64,000 bases of DNA. Source: Mycolicibacterium aurum. Its GTDB lineage: Bacteria; Actinomycetota; Actinomycetes; Mycobacteriales; Mycobacteriaceae. The translations under genes were made by a program, and so were the position numbers. Below the pieces are notes generated by a model, which had not been told where the DNA came from, made no database searches, and saw only the letters and a list, made by a program, of their open reading frames with translations. Location: assembly GCA_900078775.1 (NCBI GenBank), contig LT549889.1, forward strand, positions 3,100,001 through 3,164,000, written 5' to 3'. Shown piece after piece: positions 17,745-26,351 of the stretch. Numbering within the stretch: position 1 is the stretch's first letter; each line of letters opens with the position of its first letter.

Positions 17745-19028
17745 ATGACAACCACCGCAACCGATCTCAGGGTCGCAGCCTGGCCGGGACTGACGCCCCG
17801 GCTGCTGCGCGCCGGGGCCGCTCCCGAGGATCTGTCCGAGTACCTGGAGGCCGGCGGCTACCAGCGGCTCGGCGACCCGGACGCGTTACTCGACGCGGTG
17901 TCCGGTTCCGGGTTGCTCGGGCGCGGCGGGGCGGCGTTCCCGTTGGCGGTCAAGCTGACCACGGTGCGCGCCGCCGCCCGGGCCGGCCGCCAGACGGTGG
18001 TGATCGCCAACGGCGAGGAGGGTGAGCCGGCCTCGGTGAAAGACCGCTGGTTGCTGCGCAATCGGCCGCACCTGGTGCTCGACGGTCTGCGCCTGGCCGC
18101 ACAGGTCGTCGGCGCCCGGCTCGGGTACGTCTATGTCTCCGACCCGCACGCGGCCACCGCGGTGGAGGCCGCGCTGGCGGCCGCGGGCGAGCACACCGGC
18201 GGGCTGCAGATCAGCGTGGTGACCGTGGCCCCGGCCTACATCGCCGGTGAGGAATCCGCGGCGGTGCGGGTCATCAACGGGGGCCCGGCCAAACCCACCG
18301 ACAAGCCACCACGGGTCTTCGAGGAGGGCGTGGCCGGGATGCCGACGCTGGTGAGCAACGTCGAGACACTCGCGCACCTGCCGTTCATCCTGCGCCACGG
18401 GGCGGCCGAGTTCCGCCGCTACGGCACCGAGGCCTCCCCGGGCACCTTCCTGGCCACCGTCACCGGGGCCGGGCGCCCGCCGGCCCTCTACGAACTGCCG
18501 CACGGCACCAAGACGGCTGATCTCCTTGTCCTGCACGGAATCGACCCCGATTCGGTGCACGGCGCACTGATGGGCGGCTACTTCGCCGGACTGCTGAACC
18601 GCGCCGTCATCGACGCCACCCTGGACCACGAGTCGCTGCGCGTACTGGGCAGCGGACTGGGCTGCGGGGCGGTCGCGGTGCTCACCGCGGACTGCCCGGT
18701 CGCCGTCGCGGCCGCGGTGCTGTCCTACTTCGACCGGGAGAACGCCGGGCAGTGCGGATCCTGCTTCAACGGGACCGCGGCCATGGCGGCCGTCGCCCAG
18801 GGTCTGCGCGATGGCACCGCCACCGCCGAGGACGTGGCCCGGCTGCGCCGCTGGTCGGTGGTGCTGCGCGGGCGTGGCGCCTGTGCGACGCTCGACGGCG
18901 CGGCCAATGTGGCGGCCAGCCTGCTCGACCAGTTCCCCGCCCTGGTGGACGGCCACCTCGACGGCGGCTGCGCCGGCTGCGCGGAGTTCACGCCCCTGCG
19001 TCCCTTCGAAGTTGAGGCGGTGTCATGA
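17745..19028 (+). CDS. NuoF-like NADH dehydrogenase flavoprotein
   Basis: A 427-residue relative of the NADH-binding subunit of complex I. It has GRGGAAFPLAVK (NADH/FMN glycine loop), NGEEGEPASVKDR (FMN site), YIAGEESAAV, an SLBB-like middle part and an iron-sulfur C-domain. That last part differs: the usual CxxCxxC is AGQCGSC, so the first Cys is missing, with another Cys in GRGACAT and an extra GGCAGCAEF at the end. It overlaps a ferredoxin gene by four bases. A role as NADH:ferredoxin reductase for the P450 and Rieske systems is inferred from this context. Confidence 0.85.
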   Translation: MTTTATDLRVAAWPGLTPRLLRAGAAPEDLSEYLEAGGYQRLGDPDALLDAVSGSGLLGRGGAAFPLAVKLTTVRAAARAGRQTVVIANGEEGEPASVKDRWLLRNRPHLVLDGLRLAAQVVGARLGYVYVSDPHAATAVEAALAAAGEHTGGLQISVVTVAPAYIAGEESAAVRVINGGPAKPTDKPPRVFEEGVAGMPTLVSNVETLAHLPFILRHGAAEFRRYGTEASPGTFLATVTGAGRPPALYELPHGTKTADLLVLHGIDPDSVHGALMGGYFAGLLNRAVIDATLDHESLRVLGSGLGCGAVAVLTADCPVAVAAAVLSYFDRENAGQCGSCFNGTAAMAAVAQGLRDGTATAEDVARLRRWSVVLRGRGACATLDGAANVAASLLDQFPALVDGHLDGGCAGCAEFTPLRPFEVEAVS

Positions 19029-19273
19029 GGATCAAACTCGACAGGACCCTGTGCGACGGGTTCGGCATCTGCGCCAAACATGCACCCGAGTACTTCTCAC
19101 TGGATGACTGGGGCTACGCCTGCCTGGAGGGCAACGGCGAGGTGCCCGAACAGGATCGCGACGCGGTGATGCGTGCGCTACTGGACTGCCCCGTGCACGC
19201 CATCATCGAAATTCCGACACCGGGCAGTGCCGCCCCGGCAGCTGATCCCGCGGCCACCACAACAAGGAGCTGA
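19025..19273 (+). CDS. [3Fe-4S]-type ferredoxin
   Basis: An 82-residue ferredoxin with CDGFGIC and DCPVHA ligand boxes and a flexible Pro/Ala-rich tail. Its ATG overlaps the stop of the NuoF-like gene, so it is very likely the direct electron acceptor of that flavoprotein. Unlike the other ferredoxins here it is not beside a P450. Confidence 0.88.
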   Translation: MRIKLDRTLCDGFGICAKHAPEYFSLDDWGYACLEGNGEVPEQDRDAVMRALLDCPVHAIIEIPTPGSAAPAADPAATTTRS

Positions 19274-19274
19274 T

Positions 19275-20933
19275 TTGTCCGCGACCCCAGGCCGCCCCCT
19301 CCCCCAACTCACAGCGCAGAATGAGTTCTTCTGGACTTCCGGCGCCGACGGGAAACTGCGGATCCAGGAATGCCAGGCCTGCCGGGCCCTGATCCACCCG
19401 CCCACACCGATCTGCCGGTACTGCCGCAGCCGCGATCTGGGTGTGCGGGAGGTGTCCGGCAAGGCGACGCTGTCCAGCTTCAGCGTCAATCACCGGTTCG
19501 GTTTCCCGGATCTGCCGCCGCCGTATGTGATCGCCGAGGTGGCCGTGCTGGAGGATCCGCGGGTCCGGCTGACCACCAACATCGTGGACTGCGACGCCGA
19601 CACCCTGGAGATCGGCCAACCCGTCGAGGTGAGCTTCCTGCACCGCGACGACGTCTGGCTGCCGGTGTTCAGCCCGTCCAGCGACCCGGATGCGCCGACC
19701 GCGCTGCCCGAAGACGAGATCCCGCCAACGGATTTCGGCAAGTACGTGCGGCCCATGGTGACCACCTCCAAATTCGAGGACGCCGCGGCCATCACCGGGA
19801 TCGGCGCCTCCCGGATGGGCCGCCGGCTGATGGTGCCGCCGCTGTCGCTGACCATCGAGGCCTGCGAGGCCGCCGTCGCCGACGCCGGCCTGACCTTCGA
19901 CGACATCGACGGGCTGTCCACCTATCCGGGCCTCGACGTCGCCGGGATGGGCGAGGGCGGCGTCAGCGTCCTGGAGGGCGCTCTCGGGCTGCGCCCCACC
20001 TGGATCAACGGCGGTATGGACACCTTCGGCCCCGGCGGGTCCGTCATCGCCGCGGTGATGGCGGTCGCCACCGGGATGGCGCGCCACGTGCTGTGCTTCC
20101 GGACGCTGTGGGAGGCCACCTTCCAGCAGCTGATGAAGGAGGGCAAGATGTCCCCGCCCGGCGGCTCCCGCGCCACCGGTTGGCAGCAGCCCTTCGGCGG
20201 CATCTCGGCGGCACACACGCTGGCGCAGAACGCTTCCCGGCACTTCCACCGATACGGCACCACCCGCGAGACGCTGGGCTGGATCGCGTTGAACCAACGC
20301 GCCAACGCCGCCCTGAACCCGACCGCGATCTACCGGGACCCGATGACCATGGAGGACTACCTGTCCGCCCGGATGATCACCACCCCGTTCGGGCTCTACG
20401 ACTGCGATGTGCCCTGCGACGGCGCCGTCGCCGTCGTCGTGTCGGCCATGGACACTGTCGCCGACCGCCCGAAGCCGCCGGTCCGGTTCGAGGCCGTCGG
20501 CACCCAGATCATCGAGCGCCTGGACTGGGACCAGACCACCCTGACCCACGAGCCGCAGGTGCTCGGCCAGTCGGCCCATCTGTGGTCGCGGACCTCGCTG
20601 CGCCCCGACGACGTCGACGTGGCCGAGCTGTACGACGGTTTCAGCTTCAACTGCCTGTCCTGGCTGGAGGGCCTGGGCTTCTGCGGGATCGGCGAGGCCA
20701 AGGACTTCCTCGACGGCGGCAAGGCGATCTCCCGCGACGGCACCATCCCGCTGAACACCCACGGCGGCCAGCTGTCGCACGGCCGCACGCACGGCATGGG
20801 GCTGATCCACGAGGCGGTCAGTCAGCTGCGCGGCGACGCCGGTGAACGCCAGGTCGCCGACGCCAAGGTCGCCGTGGTCAGCAGCGGTGGCCTGACTCCC
20901 AGCGGCGTGATGTTGCTGAGGACCGATGACTAA
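19275..20933 (+). CDS. DUF35 (OB-fold) / thiolase-like fusion, putative acyl-CoA retro-aldolase
   Basis: A 552-residue fusion. Residues 1-140 are a DUF35 protein: a zinc ribbon with Cys33, Cys36, Cys47 and Cys50 (CQACRALIHPPTPICRYC) and an OB fold. From about residue 168 a thiolase/lipid-transfer-protein domain begins (AAAITGIGASRMGRRL) and ends with NTHGGQLSHGRTHGMG. The nucleophilic Cys of thiolases is not seen at its usual place (INGGMDTFGPGGS). Separate DUF35 and Ltp2-type proteins form the aldolase of steroid side-chain cleavage (family knowledge), so a retro-aldol role is likely. The TTG start at 19275 follows AAGGAG. Confidence 0.85.
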   Translation: MSATPGRPLPQLTAQNEFFWTSGADGKLRIQECQACRALIHPPTPICRYCRSRDLGVREVSGKATLSSFSVNHRFGFPDLPPPYVIAEVAVLEDPRVRLTTNIVDCDADTLEIGQPVEVSFLHRDDVWLPVFSPSSDPDAPTALPEDEIPPTDFGKYVRPMVTTSKFEDAAAITGIGASRMGRRLMVPPLSLTIEACEAAVADAGLTFDDIDGLSTYPGLDVAGMGEGGVSVLEGALGLRPTWINGGMDTFGPGGSVIAAVMAVATGMARHVLCFRTLWEATFQQLMKEGKMSPPGGSRATGWQQPFGGISAAHTLAQNASRHFHRYGTTRETLGWIALNQRANAALNPTAIYRDPMTMEDYLSARMITTPFGLYDCDVPCDGAVAVVVSAMDTVADRPKPPVRFEAVGTQIIERLDWDQTTLTHEPQVLGQSAHLWSRTSLRPDDVDVAELYDGFSFNCLSWLEGLGFCGIGEAKDFLDGGKAISRDGTIPLNTHGGQLSHGRTHGMGLIHEAVSQLRGDAGERQVADAKVAVVSSGGLTPSGVMLLRTDD

Positions 20934-21831
20934 CGAGGGCGGGCGAACGAGTGTCACGGTCCGCCCCCGGGTGGTGATGGTCGGGGCGGTACCGATGTCG
21001 GCGTTGGTGGCCGCGGTCGCCGACCCGCGTGCGGTGATCGTCGCGGTACACGGCGGGGCGACCTCGTCGGTGTACTTCGACTGCCCGGGCCGTCCGGACC
21101 TGTCGCTGCTACGCACCGGTGCCGCAGCCGGTTTCACCGTGATCGCCCTCGACCGGCCCGGGTACGGCGCCTCGGCGCTCTACCAGGACACCATGGACGA
21201 ACCGGCCGACCGGGTGGCACTCGCCCTCAGCGCGGTGGACAAGATCCTCGGAGACGGGCCGCGCGGCGCCGGGTTGTTCTTCTTCGCGCACTCGCTGGGA
21301 TGCGAACTGGCGGTACGGATGACCGTCGAGACGGCACCGCCGGACGTGCTGGGCCTGGAGCTGGCCGGGACCGGTGTGCGCTACGCGCCGGGCGTGAAGG
21401 AGATGCTCAGATCGGCCAGCCTGACCAGCCGCCCGGCCGGCCTGCGCGAGGTGTTGTGGGAACCGTCCGAGCTGTATCCCCCGGAGGTGCTCACCGGTGC
21501 GCTCAACGCGCCGGGCGTCGCCTATGAGGGCAAGGTGAGCGCGCACTGGCCGCGCCGGAACTTCCCGGCGTTGGCCGAGCAGGTGCGAGTTCCGGTGCAG
21601 TACAGCCACGCCCGGCACGAACGGGTGTGGGACACCTCCCCCGCCGCGCTGGCCGATATCGAGGCGTTGTTCACCGCCGCGCCGCGGGTGCAGATCACCG
21701 AACAGCCGGACAGCGGCCACAATCTCAGCGTCGGGCTGTCGGCGGCGGCCTACCACGCGCAGGTGTTGTCGTTCATCGAGGAATGTATCGCCGCCGGCTC
21801 CGGTGGCGTGAGGGAAGCGGAGGCGGGTTGA
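20926..21831 (+). CDS. Alpha/beta-fold hydrolase
   Basis: A 301-residue alpha/beta hydrolase with FFFAHSLGCELAV (nucleophile Ser), ALDRPGYGAS (oxyanion region) and a C-terminal His in DSGHNLSVGL. It overlaps the DUF35-thiolase fusion gene by eight bases and the next dehydrogenase by one, so it is translated in the same operon. Possible roles are thioesterase, lactonase or ester hydrolase. Confidence 0.85.
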   Translation: MTNEGGRTSVTVRPRVVMVGAVPMSALVAAVADPRAVIVAVHGGATSSVYFDCPGRPDLSLLRTGAAAGFTVIALDRPGYGASALYQDTMDEPADRVALALSAVDKILGDGPRGAGLFFFAHSLGCELAVRMTVETAPPDVLGLELAGTGVRYAPGVKEMLRSASLTSRPAGLREVLWEPSELYPPEVLTGALNAPGVAYEGKVSAHWPRRNFPALAEQVRVPVQYSHARHERVWDTSPAALADIEALFTAAPRVQITEQPDSGHNLSVGLSAAAYHAQVLSFIEECIAAGSGGVREAEAG

Positions 21832-22649
21832 TGCGGGTTGGTTTCATCGGATTGGGCAGTCAGGGCGGGCCGATGGCGCGCCGGATCGTCGAGGGCGGTT
21901 TCGATCTGACGCTGTGGGCACGGCGCGCGGCCTCGCTGGAGCCCTATGCCGACACCGCGGCGAAGGTCGCCGGCAGCCCGGCCGAACTCGGCGCCGCCAG
22001 CGATCTGGTGTGCCTGTGCGTCGTCGGCGACGATGATGTGCGCGAGGTGCTCTCCGGTGCGGACGGGGTGCTGGCCGGCATGGCGAGTGGCGGCATCATC
22101 GCCATCCACAGCACCGTCCATCCCGACACCTGCCGTGAGATTGCCGAACTCGCTGCGGCCAAGGGTGTTTCGGTGATCGACGCGCCGGTCAGCGGGGGTG
22201 GCCCGGCCGTCGAGGCCGGCACCCTGCTGGTGATGCTCGGCGGTGACGAGGCCGATGCCAAGCGGGCCCGTCCGGTCTTCGCCACCTACGCTGACCCGAT
22301 CGTGCACCTGGGACCGCTGGGCAGCGGTCAGGTCGCCAAGATCCTGAACAACCTGCTGTTCACCGCCAACCTGGGTGCCGCGATGAGCGCGCTGGAACTC
22401 GGCGAGTCACTCGGCGTGCCGCGGGACCGGCTGTGTGAGGTGGTCTCCCGAGGTTCGGCCAACAGCCGGGCACTCGGCAGCATCGCGGCGTTCGGCGGCA
22501 CCCTGGACAATCTGGCGCCGATCGCCGGTGCGCTGCTGCAGAAGGACTGCCGGCACGCCGCGGCGCTGGCCGAGGATGCCTCGGCCGCCGAGGGCGCGGT
22601 CTTCGACGCCGCCGACGCCGCACTGGCACTGATGGATCACCCGAGGTGA
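21831..22649 (+). CDS. 3-hydroxyisobutyrate dehydrogenase-like NAD(P)-binding oxidoreductase
   Basis: A beta-hydroxyacid dehydrogenase family member (272 residues): GFIGLGSQGGPMARRI nucleotide-binding loop, DAPVSGGGP substrate loop and the catalytic Lys in GQVAKILNNLL. The ATG is in a TGATG overlap with the hydrolase stop. The next gene is a paralogue, so the pair probably arose by tandem duplication. The hydroxyacid substrate is unknown. Confidence 0.88.
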   Translation: MRVGFIGLGSQGGPMARRIVEGGFDLTLWARRAASLEPYADTAAKVAGSPAELGAASDLVCLCVVGDDDVREVLSGADGVLAGMASGGIIAIHSTVHPDTCREIAELAAAKGVSVIDAPVSGGGPAVEAGTLLVMLGGDEADAKRARPVFATYADPIVHLGPLGSGQVAKILNNLLFTANLGAAMSALELGESLGVPRDRLCEVVSRGSANSRALGSIAAFGGTLDNLAPIAGALLQKDCRHAAALAEDASAAEGAVFDAADAALALMDHPR

Positions 22650-23449
22650 CCCGGGTCGGCTTCCTGGGCGCCGGCCGGATGGGCGCGCCGATGGTGTCGC
22701 GTCTGGTGCAGGCCGGTCACGATGTCCGCGTACTCGGGCGCACCGAGGCCAATCGGGTCGCCGTCGTCGAATTGGGCGCTGCTCCGGTCGCCGATGCCGC
22801 AGCCGCGGTCGACGGGGCCGAGGTGGTGGTGGTCTGCCTGTTCACCGACGAGCAGGTGCGCGAGGTCGTGAGCGCCGATCTGCTCGCGGCGGTGCCGGCG
22901 GGCGCGACCGTGGTGGTGCACACCACCGGCAGCCCGCACACCGTCGAACGGCTACGCGACCTGGCGCCGCACCTCGCGGTGCTCGATGCCCCGGTCAGCG
23001 GCGGTCCGCACGATATCGCCGCCGGACAGGTCACGCTGTTCGTCGGCGGCCCGGAGGATGCGGTGTCGCGCGCCCGGCCGGTACTGGAAGCCTACGGTGA
23101 CCCGGTACTGCACGTCGGGGCACTCGGCGCCGGCCAGAAGGTCAAGCTGATCAACAACACCCTGTTCGCCGCGCAGATCGGGCTGCTGGCCGAGGCCGCG
23201 AAGTTGGCCGACAGCCTGGGCATACAGGAGGCTGCCCTGCTGGAGGCGCTGCCGCATGGCAGCGGTGCCAGCCGCGCGCTGGGCAACGTCGCGCGCGCCG
23301 GGTCCGCGTCGGCCTTCGTCGCCGCCGTCGGCGAATTCATCGGCAAGGACATCGCCGTCGTCCGGCAGACCGTCGCCGAACTGGGTGCCGACCTCGGGGC
23401 GTTGGATGCCGTGGTGGACGCGGGCCTGGGCGTCGAGTTCCGGGCTTGA
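22646..23449 (+). CDS. 3-hydroxyisobutyrate dehydrogenase-like NAD(P)-binding oxidoreductase
   Basis: Paralogue of the preceding gene (267 residues), with GFLGAGRMGAPMVSRL, DAPVSGGPHD and the catalytic Lys in GQKVKLINNTLF. The GTG start is in a GTGA overlap with the upstream stop. It is the last gene before a 117-base gap with its own regulatory repeats, so the operon may end here. Confidence 0.87.
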   Translation: MTRVGFLGAGRMGAPMVSRLVQAGHDVRVLGRTEANRVAVVELGAAPVADAAAAVDGAEVVVVCLFTDEQVREVVSADLLAAVPAGATVVVHTTGSPHTVERLRDLAPHLAVLDAPVSGGPHDIAAGQVTLFVGGPEDAVSRARPVLEAYGDPVLHVGALGAGQKVKLINNTLFAAQIGLLAEAAKLADSLGIQEAALLEALPHGSGASRALGNVARAGSASAFVAAVGEFIGKDIAVVRQTVAELGADLGALDAVVDAGLGVEFRA

Positions 23450-23492
23450 ACCGACACGAATTCGACCCTTTCGCACGTGCACCGTCGAGATT

Positions 23493-23530
23493 ACTGTTAG
23501 CGTTACAGTTTTACAGCCTTCCGTAACGCT
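23493..23530. promoter_or_regulatory. Inverted-repeat operator region before P450/ferredoxin operon
   Basis: Contains ACTGTTAGCGTTACAGT at 23493-23509, an imperfect palindrome with five-base outer arms, and a second overlapping pair AGCGTTAC (23499-23506) / GTAACGCT (23523-23530). The GTTACAG half also occurs, as GTTACAG/CTGTAAC, at the start of the TetR gene at 59381-60049. It lies 37-74 bases upstream of the P450 start. Confidence 0.5.
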
Positions 23531-23566
23531 CCTGGTGATCGGCACAGCCCTGAGGAGGACTCGCGT

Positions 23567-24769
23567 ATGACCACGGCGGAACTCGTCTTCGACCCATTCT
23601 CGGATGAGTACTTTGAGAACCCGTTCGAGATCTACCGGCGGATGCGCAACGAAGCGCCGCTCTACTACTGCCCCAAGCGCGATTTCTATGCCCTGACCCG
23701 GCATGAGGACGTCGCGGCGGCGTTGAAGGACCACGACGCCTTCTCCTCGTCGCGGGGCTGCGATCTGGCGATGGTGCAGTCCGGCGAACCGCCGCAGAAG
23801 TCGATCATCTTCATGGACCCGCCGGAACACCGGCACATGCGCAGCCTGCTCAACAAGGCCTTCACCCCGCGGGCGATCCAGGCCCAGCGCGACACCATCA
23901 TCGAGCAGGTCGACCATCACCTCGCCCGGATCGACTCGGACGACTTCGACATCGTGCAGGACTTCTCCGGGCCGTTCCCGGTCGAGGTCATCACCCGGAT
24001 GGCGGGCGTGGAGCCCGAATTCCGCCAACAGGTGCGGCATTGGATCGATACCAGCCTGTCCCGCGAACCCGGTCAGATCGGCTATTCCGAGGCCGGGATG
24101 AAGGCCAACATCGATACCGGCATCTACTACTACTCGCTGGTGCAGAAGCGCCGGGAGAACCCGACCGACGATATGATCAGCCGGCTCATCGCCGCGGAGA
24201 TCCCCCGCGAGGACGGCCAACTGCACAAGCTCGACGATGTCGAGATCACCGGGTTCGCCACCCTGCTCGGCGGCGCCGGCGCCGAGACCGTGACCAAGCT
24301 GATCGGGACCGCGATGGTGCTGTTCGCCCGCAACCCCGAGCAGTGGCAGAAGCTGCTCGACGACCGCGAACTGGTCCCGGCCGCCGTCGAGGAACTGCTG
24401 CGTTACGAGGGGCCGGTGCAGTACAACGTGCGCTACACGCTCAAAGAGGCGCACGTGCCCAGCGGCACCATCCCCGCGGGCAAGCCGGTCTTCCTGCTCA
24501 GCGCCGCCGCGAACCGCGACGAGCGGGCATTCACCGACGCCGACAAGTTCGACATCGAACGCGACCGCACCGAGGCCCAGAACCTGGGTCTGGGCTATGG
24601 CATCCACAGCTGCCTGGGCGCCGCGCTGGCCCGGATGGAAAGTGTGATCGCCCTGGAAAAGCTGCTCGACTTCATGCCCCGCTACGAGGTCAAATGGGAT
24701 GGGCTGCAACGCGTCCATATGCAGAACGTGGCCGGGTACTCGCATGTCCCGGTGCGGAAGCTGCCCTGA
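23567..24769 (+). CDS. Cytochrome P450
   Basis: A 400-residue P450 with LGYGIHSCLGAALARME (haem Cys), I-helix LLGGAGAETVTKL and ExxR in VEELLRYE. The I-helix has Ala-Glu-Thr rather than the more common Asp/Glu-Thr-Thr. The ATG at 23567 follows GAGGAGG. A ferredoxin gene overlaps its stop (TGATG). Confidence 0.93.
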   Translation: MTTAELVFDPFSDEYFENPFEIYRRMRNEAPLYYCPKRDFYALTRHEDVAAALKDHDAFSSSRGCDLAMVQSGEPPQKSIIFMDPPEHRHMRSLLNKAFTPRAIQAQRDTIIEQVDHHLARIDSDDFDIVQDFSGPFPVEVITRMAGVEPEFRQQVRHWIDTSLSREPGQIGYSEAGMKANIDTGIYYYSLVQKRRENPTDDMISRLIAAEIPREDGQLHKLDDVEITGFATLLGGAGAETVTKLIGTAMVLFARNPEQWQKLLDDRELVPAAVEELLRYEGPVQYNVRYTLKEAHVPSGTIPAGKPVFLLSAAANRDERAFTDADKFDIERDRTEAQNLGLGYGIHSCLGAALARMESVIALEKLLDFMPRYEVKWDGLQRVHMQNVAGYSHVPVRKLP

Positions 24770-24963
24770 TGAGCAAGATCGTGGTCGACTTCGGCCTGTG
24801 TGAGAGCAACGGTGTCTGCATGGGCATCATCCCCGAGGTCTTCGACCTCGACGAGGAGGATTACCTGCACGTGCTCACCGACGAGGTGACACCGGAGAAC
24901 GAGCAGCAGGTCCGCGAGGCGGTCCGGCAGTGCCCGCGGCAGGCGATCTCGATCGAGAACTAG
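24769..24963 (+). CDS. P450-associated [3Fe-4S] ferredoxin
   Basis: A 64-residue ferredoxin with CESNGVC and QCPRQA. It is translationally coupled to the P450 at 23567 and is its probable electron donor. A hydrolase gene follows after four bases. Confidence 0.9.
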   Translation: MSKIVVDFGLCESNGVCMGIIPEVFDLDEEDYLHVLTDEVTPENEQQVREAVRQCPRQAISIEN

Positions 24964-24967
24964 CCGA

Positions 24968-25735
24968 ATGCGATTCCTGTTCGTACACGGCGGGTTTCAT
25001 GCTGCGTGGTGCTGGGAACGGACGATCGAAGCACTGCGAGGGTTGGGCCACGACGGCGTCGCGGTCGACCTGCCCGGGCACGGGCCCCTGTTGGATCAGG
25101 AGTCCACCCTGGCCGATCGCCGGGATGCGATCCTGGCGGCGCTGCGGCCCGGCGATGTGCTGGTCGGCCACTCCGGCGGCGGATTCGATGCGACCCTGGC
25201 CGCGGATGCGGCACCGGATCTGGTGCGCCACATCGTGTATCTGGCCGCGGCGTTGCCGCGCGAGGGGCGCACCTACCCGGAGGCCATGGCCATGCGGGAC
25301 GACGGCGACGAACTGGAAGAGGGGTTCGACGCCGATGTCGGGGAGATGTTGAGCTACCTCGCGTTCGACGAGGACGGCGCCATGACGTTCGCCGACTTCG
25401 ATGGTGCCTGGAAGTACTTCTACCACGACTGCGATGAACCGACCGCGCGCTGGGCGTTCGACCGGCTCGGCCCGGAAAGATTCGGTGACACCACGGTGAC
25501 CCCGGTGTCGGTGCCGCGGTTCTGGACGGCCGACCTGCCACGGAGTTTCATTGTCTGCGAACAGGATCGGTCGATGCCGCGCTGGCTCGCCGATACCGTC
25601 GCGCGCCGGCTCGGAGTGGCGCAGCTGTCCATCGACAGTTCACACTCGCCGTTCCTGAGCCGGCCCCGCGAGCTCGCCGAGTTGCTGGTGCACGCCACCA
25701 CGACGACCCCGGTCGGGCCCCTGGTCCCTTACTGA
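24968..25735 (+). CDS. Alpha/beta-fold hydrolase (EstC / hydroxynitrile lyase-like)
   Basis: A 255-residue hydrolase opening MRFLFVHGGFHAAWCWE, the N-terminus of the EstC/salicylate-esterase-like group. The nucleophile is in VGHSGGGFD and the catalytic His in SSHSPFLSRP. It ends the P450-ferredoxin operon and faces the DUF1330 gene across a long hairpin. Ester or C-C hydrolysis is possible. Confidence 0.87.
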   Translation: MRFLFVHGGFHAAWCWERTIEALRGLGHDGVAVDLPGHGPLLDQESTLADRRDAILAALRPGDVLVGHSGGGFDATLAADAAPDLVRHIVYLAAALPREGRTYPEAMAMRDDGDELEEGFDADVGEMLSYLAFDEDGAMTFADFDGAWKYFYHDCDEPTARWAFDRLGPERFGDTTVTPVSVPRFWTADLPRSFIVCEQDRSMPRWLADTVARRLGVAQLSIDSSHSPFLSRPRELAELLVHATTTTPVGPLVPY

Positions 25736-25751
25736 GAAAAGCGTTGCCCCC

Positions 25752-25823
25752 ATCGCAATGTCACTCTGACAGCTTCGTCATGCGCACATATCCATGACGG
25801 CGCTGTCAGAGTGACATTGCGAT
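25752..25823. repeat. Long perfect hairpin between convergent genes
   Basis: A 22-base arm at 25752-25773 (ATCGCAATGTCACTCTGACA then GC) is perfectly complementary to 25802-25823, and an inner pair CGTCATG/CATGACG (25776-25782, 25793-25799) extends the stem with a ten-base loop. It can act as a terminator for both convergent operons, but it has no T-run and is longer than usual. It could equally be a REP/MITE-like dispersed repeat. Confidence 0.75.
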
Positions 25824-25835
25824 AGCTACGGGAAG

Positions 25836-26120
25836 TCAGAGCCCGGAGATGATGGCTCCGTTGCAGTCGGCGGCGGCCTGGCGCAGCTTGGCGGCCTCCT
25901 GGTAGGCGTCGGAGTGGTACCACTCCTTGGCGGCCTCGACCGATTCGAACTCCAGCAGCACGGTCTGGGTGCCGTGCCACTCCCCTTCCAGGGTCTCCAC
26001 CGCCGGACCGAAGCCCAGGATTGTGGCGCCGCCCATGGTCTTGCTGGCCAGCTTGCCGTACTCGGCCATCCCGGCCGGATCCTTGATGTCCTCGGTGATG
26101 ATCACATAACCCTTGGGCAC
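25836..26120 (-). CDS. DUF1330 family protein
   Basis: A 94-residue ferredoxin-like-fold protein (dimeric alpha/beta barrel type) with the family's MPKGYVIITEDIKDPAGM start, GGATILGFGPAVETLEGEW middle and YHSDAYQEAAKLRQ end. Members are of unknown function, often beside catabolic oxygenases. It is downstream of a ferredoxin and P450 and probably shares their transcript. Confidence 0.85.
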   Translation of the reverse strand: MPKGYVIITEDIKDPAGMAEYGKLASKTMGGATILGFGPAVETLEGEWHGTQTVLLEFESVEAAKEWYHSDAYQEAAKLRQAAADCNGAIISGL

Positions 26121-26162
26121 AGTTCGATTCTCCTTGTCGGTGAAGCGGATTGAAGCGGTTGA

Positions 26163-26351
26163 TCAGACTTCGTGGATTGCGTTCTCGGGGCAGCAGTCGA
26201 TGGCCTCCTGGACCGCGGCCTCGTGCTCGGCGGGGACGTCCCCGGGGGCGGCCACCGCCCAGCCGTCCTCGGACAGTTCGAAGACCTCCGGGCACAACGT
26301 CAGACACATGCCGTGGCCCGCGCACCGGTCCTCGTCGACGGTGACCTTCAT
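26163..26351 (-). CDS. P450-associated [3Fe-4S] ferredoxin
   Basis: A 62-residue ferredoxin with CAGHGMC and CCPENA boxes plus an extra Cys after the first box (CLTLCPEVF). The ATG overlaps the P450 stop by four bases. It is the electron donor for the P450 at 26348. Confidence 0.9.
   Translation of the reverse strand: MKVTVDEDRCAGHGMCLTLCPEVFELSEDGWAVAAPGDVPAEHEAAVQEAIDCCPENAIHEV

Noticed and set aside
17248..17748. Plus-strand frame opposite the hypothetical gene at 17235-17708
   Set aside because: Ser/Arg-rich low-complexity product that runs into the NuoF-like gene; the minus-strand product has a normal composition.
22952..24745. Very long minus-strand frame (597 codons) opposite the P450 at 23567
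   Set aside because: It is antisense to the P450 and the preceding dehydrogenase, both of which have complete catalytic motifs; the composition is typical of a shadow.
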